Positions 1 through 8,464 are shown, numbered from the stretch's first letter. The stretch is 24,373 nucleotides of DNA from an uncultured Oscillospiraceae bacterium (GCA_902461995.1 CABQAA010000002.1:1-24373), one strand, 5' to 3'. The notes: generated by a model not told the origin, from the sequence alone. Made by a program: numbers and translations.

Positions 1-559
1 CCGCCATGATGGTGTTCTGATTGATCAGCCAGCCGATCGGCTCCTGAATGACGTTCATGGACATCAGCAGGCCGTTGATGACGCCGTAGGAGTCGCTCGA
101 AAACAGGAAGGCCCAGATAAAATAGACGTTTCCGGACAGAACCGGCAGATAGAATACCAGCGTCAGAAAGGTCCGCATTTTTCGGCCGGTCTCGTTGATG
201 AGCCAGGCAAAAAGGAAAGACAGAATATAGCTGAGCGGTCCGGTCAGGAAGGCAAACACCAGGGTATTCTTGAGAACCGTAAAGAAAATCGGATCGTCCA
301 GGAACATCCGCTCATAGTTTTGGAACCCTACAAAACGGGGCATCTGGAGCATGTTGAAATTCGTAAAGCTCAGGCCGATCGACGCCAGAACCGGCACAAC
401 CGTGAAGAGCACGAACAGCACCATAAAGGGCAGCATCAGGAAATAGCTCTCTTTGTATTTCCGCATGCGGTTGCCAAGGCTGTGCTCGTCCCGCCGCCGC
501 AGACCGGCAGCAGCACCGGAACCGGCACGGGCCACGCCGGCGGTTTTTTCTTTTTTCAC
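1..559 (-). CDS. Carbohydrate ABC transporter permease (MalF/UgpA type), 3' end beyond window
   Basis: This is the N-terminal 186 codons of a binding-protein-dependent sugar permease; the rest runs off the left edge. It would form half of the membrane channel of an ABC importer. The start is GTG at 559, 8 bases after a GGAGG site; no ATG lies earlier in frame. A short Gly/Ala/Arg-rich cytoplasmic lead is followed by a hydrophobic helix (MLPFMVLFVLFTVVPVLAS), then the S-x-T-N-F segment and 'FVGFQNYERMF', which are typical of MalF/UgpA-class permeases, and further helices. The EAA loop is not reached. The gene lies 18 bp after the solute-binding protein, so it belongs to the same operon. The second permease is presumably to the left. 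Family call is firm; the substrate is unknown. Confidence 0.9.
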   Translation of the reverse strand, partial: MKKEKTAGVARAGSGAAAGLRRRDEHSLGNRMRKYKESYFLMLPFMVLFVLFTVVPVLASIGLSFTNFNMLQMPRFVGFQNYERMFLDDPIFFTVLKNTLVFAFLTGPLSYILSFLFAWLINETGRKMRTFLTLVFYLPVLSGNVYFIWAFLFSSDSYGVINGLLMSMNVIQEPIGWLINQNTIMA

Positions 560-577
560 AGGGCAGCCTCCTCCCGT

Positions 578-3475
578 CTACTGCAGCCCAAGCTCATTGC
601 GCTTGCGGGCGATTTCGCGATTGATGTTATCGTTTTCCCGTTCAAAGGCCTCTCGGGGATTCTTGTTGTCGTACAGAACCGAGCGGAACGCGTTATCCAG
701 ACAGCGGGAAACGAAGTAGCTTCCGGGAATTTCCGGAATTTCCTGGATATACTGCCGCTGGGTACGGAGCGCCTCGTTCTCCTCCTTGGTCCAGGGAAGA
801 CGCTCAAACGCCGCAAGATTTGCCGTGATATGCCGACCTCCGGGGCCAAGGATATTTTCCACATTGGCGGAGAAGGCGTACTGGACGTCCTCCGTGGTCC
901 ACCAGTCAATGAAATCCCAGCAGGATTCCGGATCCTTGGCGCCGTTGAACATCACCACGCCGGTGCCCGCTCCTCCGGCAGCGCGGTTGATCTCGCCGTT
1001 TTCCTGGAGTACACCCGGAATCGGGGCCATTTTCCACTGGCCGCTGATCTCAGGAGCACCGGCCGTCAGGGTGTTGTACATATCGAAAGAAGCAATTCCG
1101 ATCGGATACTCGCCGTTGCGGAACCGGGTGTAGAAGTCATAAACCAGATCGAAGCCGTACTGAGTGTAGAACTCGGTCCAGGATTTGAACGCATCCATCG
1201 CAATATCGCTGTCGAAATTGGTATGGGTCGCGTCGTCGCCGTAATAGGTCCCGCCGTTCTGAAGCAGCAGCAGCGGGAACATGTCCTTGGCGCCCATGCC
1301 GTTATCCACGGCCGTGGCGGCGGAGATGACCGTATAGGGCAACCCGATGGACATGTGGTTCTGCTGAAGCCGGGGAATCATTTTATAGACGTCACTCCAG
1401 GTCTGTGGGATGTTAAGCCCCAGCCTTGCCAGAATATCGGTCCGGTAGAACATCATGAAAAACGCCTGGGTGTTCGGAACCGCATACACCCCTTCGTTAA
1501 AGGTATAAGGCACGGCGGACGTGGCGGAAAACCGCTTCATGACATCCTCGTAGGTATCGAATCCGCTGAGATCTTTCAGGGCGCCGCGGCAGGCGAGGTT
1601 GACGGGCTGGCCTCTGGCGATGCCGATGGCCACGTCGGGTCCCGACCCGGCCAGGGTCGCCTCGATAAATCCGGCCTGCACCAGGCTGAGATTCACCTGG
1701 ATCCCCGTTTTCTGCGTGTAGTCGTCGGTGATCAGATCCTTGAGAATCTGCACCTGGTCACGGCCGGAATTCATCCAGACCGTGATGGCGGCTTTGCTAT
1801 CTGAATAATCCCCGATGCTGTTGTAGTCCTCGGTGAAGGACGCGATAAAGGACCCGACCAGATGTTTGAGATTCGCCCACAGAGACGATTTGGGCGAGGG
1901 CAGTTCGGCGTCTTTCTCGTGAATCAGGATATAATCCAGCTCCAGCGGCTGTTCCAGGCTGCCGTATACCCAGGAGGAAAGGGAACTGATGGTATCGCGG
2001 AAATTGGTAATCCGCTGCGGAATGGAAGCCGGTTTGTTCAGCATACTGCGCAGCTGATCGGCCGCGCGGCGGATGGTCTCGGACTGGGTCGATTTGCTGC
2101 CGTTGAGCTCATCATACCGGTCGGCCGCGCTGGAAAGGCGGTCCCTCAGAGAGGTCAGAGAATCGATCAGGCCGGGTATTTCCTTGTCGAGATAGTAGTC
2201 CCGGTACTTGTCGGGAGTAGTGCCGGTGATCATCACCATCTCGATGTAGAGGCTGTTCATTTCACGGTTGATTTCTTCAACCGCCTGCAGAACCTCCGCC
2301 CATTTTCCCATCGTCACTTCCATGCGGAGTTCGTTGTCGCCCTTTGTCAGAAACACCGGACAAGGGTCTCCGTTTTCATCCACGATGGTCATGGTGTCCC
2401 AATTGACGCCATAAGGAAACGCCACGTTTTCATAGGCGGTGCTGGGAATGCTGCCGTTGACATACAGGCTGCGGAACGAGGACTGCCCCGTTTGGAGATT
2501 TTGGCGGTATTTCAGCGTTATGTAGTAGAGGCCGTCCTCCGGGATATCCTGAATATGGTACGAAATCCATTGCCCTGGAGCGGACCAGCTGTCCTGTCCG
2601 ATCACATTGCGGCGGATTTTGGAAACGTGGTACGGTTCCGTCGCGGGGCTGGTGCGGTCATAGAGCGGATAGATCGACTGGCTGGATTTGCGGGCGGTCA
2701 TCTCTGCCTGCACTTTGAGATATCCGTCCCCTCCGATGCGGCCGGGCGTCGCGCCCGCCTTTTCATAGTCGGCGGCCGCCTGCTCGACGGTCTGGACAGC
2801 TGTTGTCCCCGTCAGCCGGATATCTCGCAGATACACGCTGTCTTCCCCGCCGCGGATCGTGAAGCTGTGGTCCCCGGCGGTCAGAAACACCTGCAGCGGC
2901 GTATTGGTGAAAAGAGACTGGTCCTTGAGCTGTAAAGAGGTCCAATCGGTGATCTCTTCCTGCTTCGGAATCAGGTCGTTGCCCCGCTGATCCTGCAGAA
3001 TGCCGGTGGCATCCTTCCAGATCCGGCCGAGAGACACGGCCTCGCTCTGGGAATAGGGGTGTTCGCCATCCACCAGAAAACCGATTTCGGCGTCTTTTCG
3101 ATTGCCCTTCTGATTGACGTAGACCAGAGATACGCAGTACAGACCGTCCTGCGGAACCGTCACCGTCCAGGACGCGGTCCCGCCGTCCCCGAATCTCAGG
3201 GAATCTTTGTCCAGATAGGTCTCCCGGACAACTTCACCGGACAGAACAGCCTGCTCGAGCGGCAGCATGAGATCCTCCCCGGTATAGGCCGAGGCGCCGC
3301 TTTGGCTCAGATATTGGAAATATTCCCCCTGGGTGCCCGTATCGGAGGACGCGGCAGCATCCGTCCCCGCATCGCCTGTCCCGGCCCCGGACGCCATCAG
3401 GCCGCCCGGGACGAGAAGCAGCAGGGATAAAAAGCCGCTGCATAAGCGTTTCGCCAAATAGTGAGAAGACTTCAA
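578..3475 (-). CDS. Large extracellular solute-binding protein with N-terminal beta-sandwich modules
   Basis: This secreted 965-residue protein should capture a sugar for the adjacent permease. The start is TTG at 3475, with a weak AAAGGCGG-like site; no better start exists. Residues 1-29 form a signal peptide (Leu-rich core, A-S-G-A end) with no lipobox Cys. Residues about 85-225 and 290-395 look like two jelly-roll, carbohydrate-binding-like modules (for example 'WTVTVPQDGLYCVSLVYVN' and 'WISYHIQDIPEDGLYYITL'). A helical stretch follows (about 395-500). Residues about 560-930 are a family-1 solute-binding domain, recognised by 'ITVWMNSGRDQVQILKDLI', 'GPDVAIGIARGQPVNLA' and 'YAVPNTQAFFMMFYRTDIL'. 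Ordinary sugar-binding proteins have about 400-450 residues, so this one is doubled by the front modules. How it stays at the cell is not visible in the sequence. The ligand is unknown. Confidence 0.88.
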   Translation of the reverse strand: MKSSHYLAKRLCSGFLSLLLLVPGGLMASGAGTGDAGTDAAASSDTGTQGEYFQYLSQSGASAYTGEDLMLPLEQAVLSGEVVRETYLDKDSLRFGDGGTASWTVTVPQDGLYCVSLVYVNQKGNRKDAEIGFLVDGEHPYSQSEAVSLGRIWKDATGILQDQRGNDLIPKQEEITDWTSLQLKDQSLFTNTPLQVFLTAGDHSFTIRGGEDSVYLRDIRLTGTTAVQTVEQAAADYEKAGATPGRIGGDGYLKVQAEMTARKSSQSIYPLYDRTSPATEPYHVSKIRRNVIGQDSWSAPGQWISYHIQDIPEDGLYYITLKYRQNLQTGQSSFRSLYVNGSIPSTAYENVAFPYGVNWDTMTIVDENGDPCPVFLTKGDNELRMEVTMGKWAEVLQAVEEINREMNSLYIEMVMITGTTPDKYRDYYLDKEIPGLIDSLTSLRDRLSSAADRYDELNGSKSTQSETIRRAADQLRSMLNKPASIPQRITNFRDTISSLSSWVYGSLEQPLELDYILIHEKDAELPSPKSSLWANLKHLVGSFIASFTEDYNSIGDYSDSKAAITVWMNSGRDQVQILKDLITDDYTQKTGIQVNLSLVQAGFIEATLAGSGPDVAIGIARGQPVNLACRGALKDLSGFDTYEDVMKRFSATSAVPYTFNEGVYAVPNTQAFFMMFYRTDILARLGLNIPQTWSDVYKMIPRLQQNHMSIGLPYTVISAATAVDNGMGAKDMFPLLLLQNGGTYYGDDATHTNFDSDIAMDAFKSWTEFYTQYGFDLVYDFYTRFRNGEYPIGIASFDMYNTLTAGAPEISGQWKMAPIPGVLQENGEINRAAGGAGTGVVMFNGAKDPESCWDFIDWWTTEDVQYAFSANVENILGPGGRHITANLAAFERLPWTKEENEALRTQRQYIQEIPEIPGSYFVSRCLDNAFRSVLYDNKNPREAFERENDNINREIARKRNELGLQ

Positions 3476-3493
3476 CGTGCTTCGCCGCCTTTC

Positions 3494-4399
3494 CTATTTC
3501 TCAGAGGGTTGCGAGGACTCGTACCGCCGCTGATATTCGGTCGGCGAGCAGCCCATGATTTTTTTAAACACCTTGCCGAACGATTGGGCCGACTCATAGT
3601 TGAGAGAGGACGCAATCTGGGTGATGGAGGACTTTTTATACTTAAGCAAATCGAGACTCGCTTCGATTTTTTTCATGCTGACATATGCCTGCAGCGTCGT
3701 CCCCATTTTTTCCCGGAAGAGATGGGAGAGATAGCTGTGGCTGTAGCCCAGGTTTTCCGCGATGCTTTTAACCGAATCGATCTCATAAATGTTGTTGTCG
3801 ATGTAACGGATGATCGAATAAACCGATTGGCCGATCATCTTCTGTCCTTCCTTCGGAACAAACACGTTCGGTTTGACGGAGAGCAGCAATCGGTAGGTCT
3901 GCACCAGGATCTGCTTGATGTAGCATTCGACCATGATATCGTTGTAAACCGGTTTGCCGTACATCTCGTTGATCAGCATATAGATGAGGGTACGGACATC
4001 CCCCGTATCCCGCACCAGGTAGGACGGAGGCTTGGCGAAAATCCGCATGATGTCCTGCAAATCCCGCTGGTCGAACCCTTCTACGAATTCGAAACCGATG
4101 TAGGCGAAACGCAGATTCTGGTTTTTATCCGCCACGATACGATGGGTTTTTCCCATCGGAACAATGTGGATATCCCCCTGCTTGGCCGGGAGCGCCGCGC
4201 CTTCGGTATAAAAAACCCCCTGCCCGGATATCACGTAACTGATTTCATGGCAGCCCTGCAGGTGGGTCGGCATCTCGTATCCGGGTTCGGTGCTGAGCTC
4301 TCCAATCTGCCAAACCTTTACGAACTCCATTGGAAGCGGATGGTCGAAATAGGTTGTTTCGAATTCAAACAACCGCCCGTTGTATCCACTTTTCAGCAC
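3494..4399 (-). CDS. AraC-family transcriptional regulator with cupin sensor domain
   Basis: A 301-residue one-component regulator, likely controlling its own operon in response to a sugar. The start is GTG at 4399, 7 bases after a GGGGG-AAG purine tract. A TTG at 4414 would add five residues but overlaps that tract. The N-terminal half is a cupin-like ligand domain ('GCHEISYVISGQGVF...', 'GDIHIVPMGKTHRI'). The C-terminal about 100 residues hold two helix-turn-helix units: 'SIAENLGYSHSYLSHLFRE' and 'QIASSLNYESAQSFGKVFKK', ending 'GCSPTEYQRRY', the classic AraC signature. It lies 21 bp after the DUF4838 gene and 18 bp before the solute-binding protein gene, so it is co-transcribed inside the operon. 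The family is certain; the effector is unknown. Confidence 0.93.
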   Translation of the reverse strand: MLKSGYNGRLFEFETTYFDHPLPMEFVKVWQIGELSTEPGYEMPTHLQGCHEISYVISGQGVFYTEGAALPAKQGDIHIVPMGKTHRIVADKNQNLRFAYIGFEFVEGFDQRDLQDIMRIFAKPPSYLVRDTGDVRTLIYMLINEMYGKPVYNDIMVECYIKQILVQTYRLLLSVKPNVFVPKEGQKMIGQSVYSIIRYIDNNIYEIDSVKSIAENLGYSHSYLSHLFREKMGTTLQAYVSMKKIEASLDLLKYKKSSITQIASSLNYESAQSFGKVFKKIMGCSPTEYQRRYESSQPSEK

Positions 4400-4420
4400 A
4401 TCGCTTCCCCCCAACCGTCG

Positions 4421-5392
4421 TCAAGAGCCCGTCCTTCCGGATAAGATACGGGCATATTCCGAAATTTCGGGCAGCCGCCCATACAAGTTGTAATAGTCTT
4501 CGCCCAGATAACAGGCAAAACAGGTCACGCTGGAGATTCCCAGAGAGTTGTAATAGTCCATGTCTTTCGCCAGGGTGTCGGCCCTAAGCGTGAACGGTTT
4601 AGGCGGCTTTTTCCAGCCCGAAAACAGAGAATTATCCAGCCAGTAATCGAGAGCCTGCGCGTTTTCCGTCCCAAACAGCGTGAGGAGCTCGGGAAGATGC
4701 TCGATTTCCTTGCAGTTCTTTTCGCTCGTCGGATCGGCGAGACCCTTGTCGAAATCCCGGATCATGGGCGCAAATTCCAGAAAAATCCCCTTCTCCGGTT
4801 TCACAATCTTGGGAGCGCTGTTGGTATCGTGATAGGCGAGGAAGCACTGCATCGCCTTCGGATTCTCCATCCGCAGCCCGCGCAGGATCGCATTATAAAC
4901 GAGCAGGGCCGCGTCCGCAGCGGAATACCGCTGACAGTCCGGGCAATGGCACTGCGATTCCGCCACGTCGTCAAGCCAGAAATAATACCGGTTGGAACGC
5001 GGACGGTAGAGTTTGGCCAGCTTGGCCGCGTTCTCTGAGATCACCTCCAGCGCCTCCGCATTGGAAACGCAGAGATTATAATCGTTGACCCGCTCCCCTT
5101 TTTCGTTCATACGGAACCATTCCGGATGGTCGGCAAACGCGTCCCTGGGAAGAAGCCAAGACAGCGCATGCATCTCCATTTCCACCGAAACGCCGCGGTT
5201 TTCCAGCCTCTCGATTTCCCGGCGGTTCTCGGTGTTCAAAAACGCTTCGAGCACCTGATAGACCGTGCGTCCCTCCGACGCTCCGGGATGAATACCCAAA
5301 AGGTTCAAATCGGTTCCTTCCAACAATTTGAACCAGTAGGGTCCAAATTCGTCGGGCATAATGACAACGCCGCGTCTGCTCAACAAATTCAA
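4421..5392 (-). CDS. DUF4838-type glycosidase-like protein
   Basis: A 323-residue soluble protein without a signal peptide, so probably cytoplasmic. The pattern 'MPDEFGPYWFKLL...LLGIHPG', 'DHPEWFRMNEKGER', 'LCVSNAEALEVI', 'YYFWLDDV' and a Cys cluster 'CHCPDCQRY' matches my recollection of DUF4838, a TIM-barrel family found among carbohydrate-active enzymes whose chemistry is poorly known. The acidic pair in 'FWLDDV' sits where barrel glycosidases keep catalytic acids; this is inference. Start codons are TTG at 5392 or TTG at 5386, the latter 9 bases after GGAG; an ATG at 5359 lacks a ribosome site. It is the first gene of the operon that also holds the AraC regulator and the sugar importer, which fits hydrolysis or modification of the imported sugar. 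The substrate is unknown. Confidence 0.75.
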   Translation of the reverse strand: MNLLSRRGVVIMPDEFGPYWFKLLEGTDLNLLGIHPGASEGRTVYQVLEAFLNTENRREIERLENRGVSVEMEMHALSWLLPRDAFADHPEWFRMNEKGERVNDYNLCVSNAEALEVISENAAKLAKLYRPRSNRYYFWLDDVAESQCHCPDCQRYSAADAALLVYNAILRGLRMENPKAMQCFLAYHDTNSAPKIVKPEKGIFLEFAPMIRDFDKGLADPTSEKNCKEIEHLPELLTLFGTENAQALDYWLDNSLFSGWKKPPKPFTLRADTLAKDMDYYNSLGISSVTCFACYLGEDYYNLYGRLPEISEYARILSGRTGS

Positions 5393-5443
5393 TCACTCCA
5401 AACAACAAATATAGACATTTGCATGCCAAAAATTCGAAATATG

Positions 5444-5471
5444 AATATGTCATCCGAATTTCGGTTTCCAA
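5444..5471 (-). promoter_or_regulatory. Candidate promoter of the sugar operon with central palindrome
   Basis: On the minus strand TTGGAA (5466-5471) and CATATT (5444-5449) are 16 bp apart, about 50 bp upstream of the DUF4838 start. An 11-bp perfect palindrome, CCGAAATTCGG, lies between them at 5454-5464, where a regulator could block or bend. The match to the consensus is moderate, so this is tentative. Confidence 0.35.
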
Positions 5472-5826
5472 TGGTTCCCAGCGGCTTATCACTAGAAAAT
5501 CATGGTGCTTATTGACAATATTTCTCATAAAATCAAAAGCCTTAGAAGTCAATTTCTCCAATCCGACTTTATTATAAGCGAAACCCACCCCAAAAAGCGT
5601 TCCATCATTTGCCGTGCTCGGTGTCTGAATTTGCTGTCTTTCGTTTGCGGTAAAAAGTGGTACTGATCTGTCGATTTATGTAAAAAGCACGGATTTGAAC
5701 CCGAGCTGTCTCAGCGGCACCAGACGCCAGGCGAAAATCCGGCATTTTGACCAGCACTTTTACGCCCTTGTCCCATCATGCAAACCGCACTTTTCGACCT
5801 GTCCCCGTTCCGGAACTGGTAAGATA
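5472..5826. other. Intergenic DNA with no gene seen
   Basis: Moderately AT-rich DNA between the sugar operon and the terminator of the superoxide reductase gene. A short open frame on the minus strand reaches to 5588 but overlaps the DUF4838 gene out of frame and has no recognisable family or ribosome site. A T-loop-like string near 5693-5705 does not fold as a tRNA. Confidence 0.5.
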
Positions 5827-5872
5827 CAAAAACCGGGGGTTCGGAAAGATCTGGTCTTCCCGAACCCCCGGT
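5827..5872 (-). terminator. Rho-independent terminator of the desulfoferrodoxin gene
   Basis: Read on the minus strand, a 14-bp GC-rich stem (AACCGGGGGTTCGG with its complement) encloses a short inner helix and loop and is followed by TTTTTG. It lies just after the desulfoferrodoxin stop codon at 5887. Confidence 0.9.
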
Positions 5873-5886
5873 TGCCGTTATTCCAA

Positions 5887-6273
5887 TTAGATATCAGTCT
5901 TCCACAGGCCATGCAGATTGCAGTACGCATAAGCCGCCACCGGTTCATCGTCGTCCGTGATGCGGAACCGGGCGATCGGCTGGCCGTCAAAGGGCAAATT
6001 TTTACGCTGCCCTCCTTTGGTCGTGAGCAGATACACCCATTGGATGCTGTGCTCTTCCGACATCGGATGGGGAACGCTGCCCACATCCACCACGATTTCA
6101 TCGCCTTCCCGTTTGACAAGCGGCAGATGTTTTTCCCGCGCGCCTTCCGATGTGTTCGCCACAAGCTCCTGCATCGGCTGACCGCAGCACAGCAATTCCC
6201 CTCCGCCGTCATGGATGACGCCTAAAAGCGTACCGTCCTTTTTACACAAATAAAACCGATGATGATCTTTCAT
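5887..6273 (-). CDS. dfx: Superoxide reductase (desulfoferrodoxin) with incomplete iron centre I
   Basis: A 128-residue cytoplasmic enzyme that reduces superoxide to peroxide in anaerobes. The start at 6273 is preceded by AAAGGGGCGA, so an in-frame ATG at 6336 is rejected. The catalytic centre II is intact: Glu47-Lys48-His49 in 'EKHLP', His69 in 'VPHPM', His75 in 'EEH', and the final 'CNLHGLW' Cys and His. In ordinary desulfoferrodoxin an N-terminal desulforedoxin-like centre I is held by Cys-x2-Cys and Cys-Cys. Here Cys10, Cys29 and Cys30 remain, but the second cysteine is Asp13 ('CKKDG' instead of 'CxxCG'). Centre I may therefore be absent or bind iron differently. The gene stands alone, with its own terminator and a possible TACAAT -10 at 6304-6309. 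Confidence 0.93.
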   Translation of the reverse strand: MKDHHRFYLCKKDGTLLGVIHDGGGELLCCGQPMQELVANTSEGAREKHLPLVKREGDEIVVDVGSVPHPMSEEHSIQWVYLLTTKGGQRKNLPFDGQPIARFRITDDDEPVAAYAYCNLHGLWKTDI

Positions 6274-6369
6274 ACAATCGCCCCTTTCCAAATGCTTAAC
6301 GCTATTGTATGCAGAGACAGGCACTTTATTCCGCATCCGGATAACCCGGCGGCTCCGCGGATGTCCCTG

Positions 6370-7278
6370 TCAATCCACAGCCATTTTATGTCGAGACTCC
6401 TGTGCGAAAACGTGCTCCACAATCCGGCCGGCCACATCCACCCCGGTGCAGGCTGTGACCGCCGCCATGAAGGCGTTGGAATTGACCTCGCAGACAAGGG
6501 GGCCGTCGGGGCCGTGGAGCAGATCCACCCCGGCAAAGTCAAGCCCCAGCAAGCGGCAGCAGCGGACGGCCAGTGCCGCCTCTTCCGCCGTCGGTGTATA
6601 GGGCCGGGCCTCTCCGCCGCTGCCGATGTTCGCCCGGAAGTCGGATTCCGACCGGCGCTCCATCGCCGCAACCGGCTCCTCCCCCACCACATAAATCCGC
6701 ACGTCCCGCCCGGCGCTGCCCCCAATGAAGCGCTGGATCAAAAAAGGTCTCGGCCCCATTCCGCGCACAAGCGTTTGGAGCTCCGCCCCGTTCCGGGCCA
6801 GATAGACCTGCCCGCCCAGAGAACCGAAGCATTCCTTGACCACCATGGGATAGGGCAGCCGCCGCTCCGCTTCCTCTAAAAAATCCGCCTCCGGCCCCGC
6901 CATGCGGTCATAGGTCATGGGAGCCACCAGGGTTTCCGGCATGGGGACTCCACCGCCGCATAAGACAAGCTGCGTCGCCGCTTTGTCGTCGCACAGCGCA
7001 ACGGCATCGGAACGGTTATAGAGCCGGACACCGCCGGCCTCCATCGCCCGCGCCAGCCGGATATCCTTATCCCAGAACAGCGCATAATCCGATTTGGAGA
7101 GATTCCCGCCCTGTCCGTCCGTCACCTGAACCGATCCGTCCAGCACCGCAGTCAGGCGGGTGTTCGGTACAATCCGCAGCGCCCTCCCTCGTTCCGCAGC
7201 AGCGCGTTCCAGGCGGACGACCGGGTCAGGCGGGCCGGAGAGATTCCAAAAGCCGTTGTATACGATGTATCCCGCCAT
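6370..7278 (-). CDS. RimK-like ATP-grasp ligase
   Basis: A 302-residue soluble ATP-grasp enzyme, expected to join a carboxylate to an amine using ATP, as RimK-type glutamate ligases do. The start ATG at 7278 has GGAGG 8 bases before it. Motifs seen in order: 'NRSDAVALCDDKAAT' (start of the nucleotide-binding region), 'PYPMVVKECFGSLGGQVYLA' (Lys and Gly-rich ATP loop), 'FLIQRFI...GRDVRIYVVG', 'DFRANIGSGG', and 'LDFAGVDLL...LVCEVNSNAF' with the Asp/Glu/Asn metal ligands. It is the last gene of the NUDIX-HAD-CDF operon, 19 bp behind the CDF gene. No acceptor can be named from the sequence. The N-terminal about 90 residues ('GYIVYNGFWN...') are less conserved and presumably recognise the substrate. 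Confidence 0.85.
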   Translation of the reverse strand: MAGYIVYNGFWNLSGPPDPVVRLERAAAERGRALRIVPNTRLTAVLDGSVQVTDGQGGNLSKSDYALFWDKDIRLARAMEAGGVRLYNRSDAVALCDDKAATQLVLCGGGVPMPETLVAPMTYDRMAGPEADFLEEAERRLPYPMVVKECFGSLGGQVYLARNGAELQTLVRGMGPRPFLIQRFIGGSAGRDVRIYVVGEEPVAAMERRSESDFRANIGSGGEARPYTPTAEEAALAVRCCRLLGLDFAGVDLLHGPDGPLVCEVNSNAFMAAVTACTGVDVAGRIVEHVFAQESRHKMAVD

Positions 7279-7297
7279 AAGCCATCCCTCCGCCGTA

Positions 7298-8464
7298 TCA
7301 GGTAAAACTGTGTTCCACGGTCGCCACAACAAACAAACGGGGATCGAGCTTCTGAACCCGCCGTTCAAGTTCCTGGCCCAGCGGCTGCTCTTCTTTATAG
7401 CCGTAGGGAACCACCAGATCAAAAATCAGGTTGGTATGGGTTTCCCCGAACACCACCCGGAAATCGTGCAGTTCCAGGCTGCCGTCGATGTCTTTGAGCA
7501 CGGCCTCGACCATCAGACGCAGGGTCTCCACCCGTTCGTCCTCGGTATCGACCGGGTCCATATGAATACAGGCGAGCACGTGGAACTTCGCCATCAGCTC
7601 TTTTTCCACGCAGTCGATCATATCGTGGCTGCGCATCATATCCTCCCTGCAGGGCACTTCCGCATGCAGAGAGACCACGCAACGGCCGGGACCATAGTTG
7701 TGCACCATCACATCGTGCACCCCCACGACCCCTTCGTGGGACAGCACCATGTCCTTGATGTTCCGGACCAGCTCCGGATCGGGCGCCTGCCCGAGCAGGG
7801 GGGATACGGCCTCCCGCACAATGGAGAAGCCCGACCAGATGACGAACAGCGCCACCGCCGTTCCGACATAGCCGTCGATCGCTACGCCCGTTCCCCATCC
7901 GATCAGGGAAGTGACGAGCACGACACCCGTGCAGAGTACATCGTTCCGGCTGTCCGCGCAGGCGGCCTTCAGGGTTTCGGATTGAATGATGCCCCCGATC
8001 TTCCGATAAAACAGGGCCATCCAGAGCTTGACCAGGATGGAAACCGCGAGGATCACGACGGTCAGGATCGTGACATCGGTGGGCGTCGGGTGCAGGATTT
8101 TGTCCACGGCCGATTTGGCCAGTTCAAAGCCTGCCACCATGATCAGCGCCGCCACCGCCAGGGCGGAGAGATACTCCATCCGCCCGTGGCCAAAGGGATG
8201 CTCCTTGTCAGGAGGCGCAGACGAGAGCTTGAATCCCACCAGCGTCACGATGGACGACCCCGCGTCGGAAAGGTTGTTGAACGCGTCGGCCACAATCGCG
8301 AGGCTGCCCGAGAGAAGGCCGGCGGCGAGTTTTGCCGCGAACAGCAGGATGTTGGCCGCCAGTCCCGAGGCTCCGGCCAGCCGCCCGTAGGCGTACCGCA
8401 CCCGGTCGTTTTCCACATCGCCGCGGTTCTTCACGAAGCGGCGTATCAGGGCATCGGTCAGCAT
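7298..8464 (-). CDS. Cation diffusion facilitator metal exporter, Mn-type site
   Basis: A 388-residue membrane antiporter that should expel a divalent metal. The start ATG at 8464 is 7 bases after GGAGG; an ATG at 8470 is only one base away and was rejected. The coding region overlaps the HAD gene by 7 bases, suggesting translational coupling. Membrane helices run from about residue 30 to 215, followed by a long cytoplasmic C-terminal domain. The helix-2 site reads Asn63-x3-Asp67 ('ADAFNNLSD') and the helix-5 site Asp171-x3-Asp175 ('ADSRNDVL'). 'KEHPFGHGRMEYL' is the usual CDF signature. Zn-type members have His in helix 5; Asn-Asp plus Asp-Asp resembles manganese exporters such as MntE. Mn export is therefore my inference. 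The C-terminal part is longer than in YiiP-like proteins (about 300 residues). Confidence 0.9.
   Translation of the reverse strand: MLTDALIRRFVKNRGDVENDRVRYAYGRLAGASGLAANILLFAAKLAAGLLSGSLAIVADAFNNLSDAGSSIVTLVGFKLSSAPPDKEHPFGHGRMEYLSALAVAALIMVAGFELAKSAVDKILHPTPTDVTILTVVILAVSILVKLWMALFYRKIGGIIQSETLKAACADSRNDVLCTGVVLVTSLIGWGTGVAIDGYVGTAVALFVIWSGFSIVREAVSPLLGQAPDPELVRNIKDMVLSHEGVVGVHDVMVHNYGPGRCVVSLHAEVPCREDMMRSHDMIDCVEKELMAKFHVLACIHMDPVDTEDERVETLRLMVEAVLKDIDGSLELHDFRVVFGETHTNLIFDLVVPYGYKEEQPLGQELERRVQKLDPRLFVVATVEHSFT

Noticed and set aside
320..1804. Long open frame on the plus strand opposite the solute-binding protein gene
   Set aside because: It is antisense to a clear family member, has no family resemblance, and such long antisense frames are usual in GC-rich genes.
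5680..5715. T-loop-like string on the minus strand suggesting a tRNA
   Set aside because: The T stem does not pair and no acceptor or anticodon arms are present.
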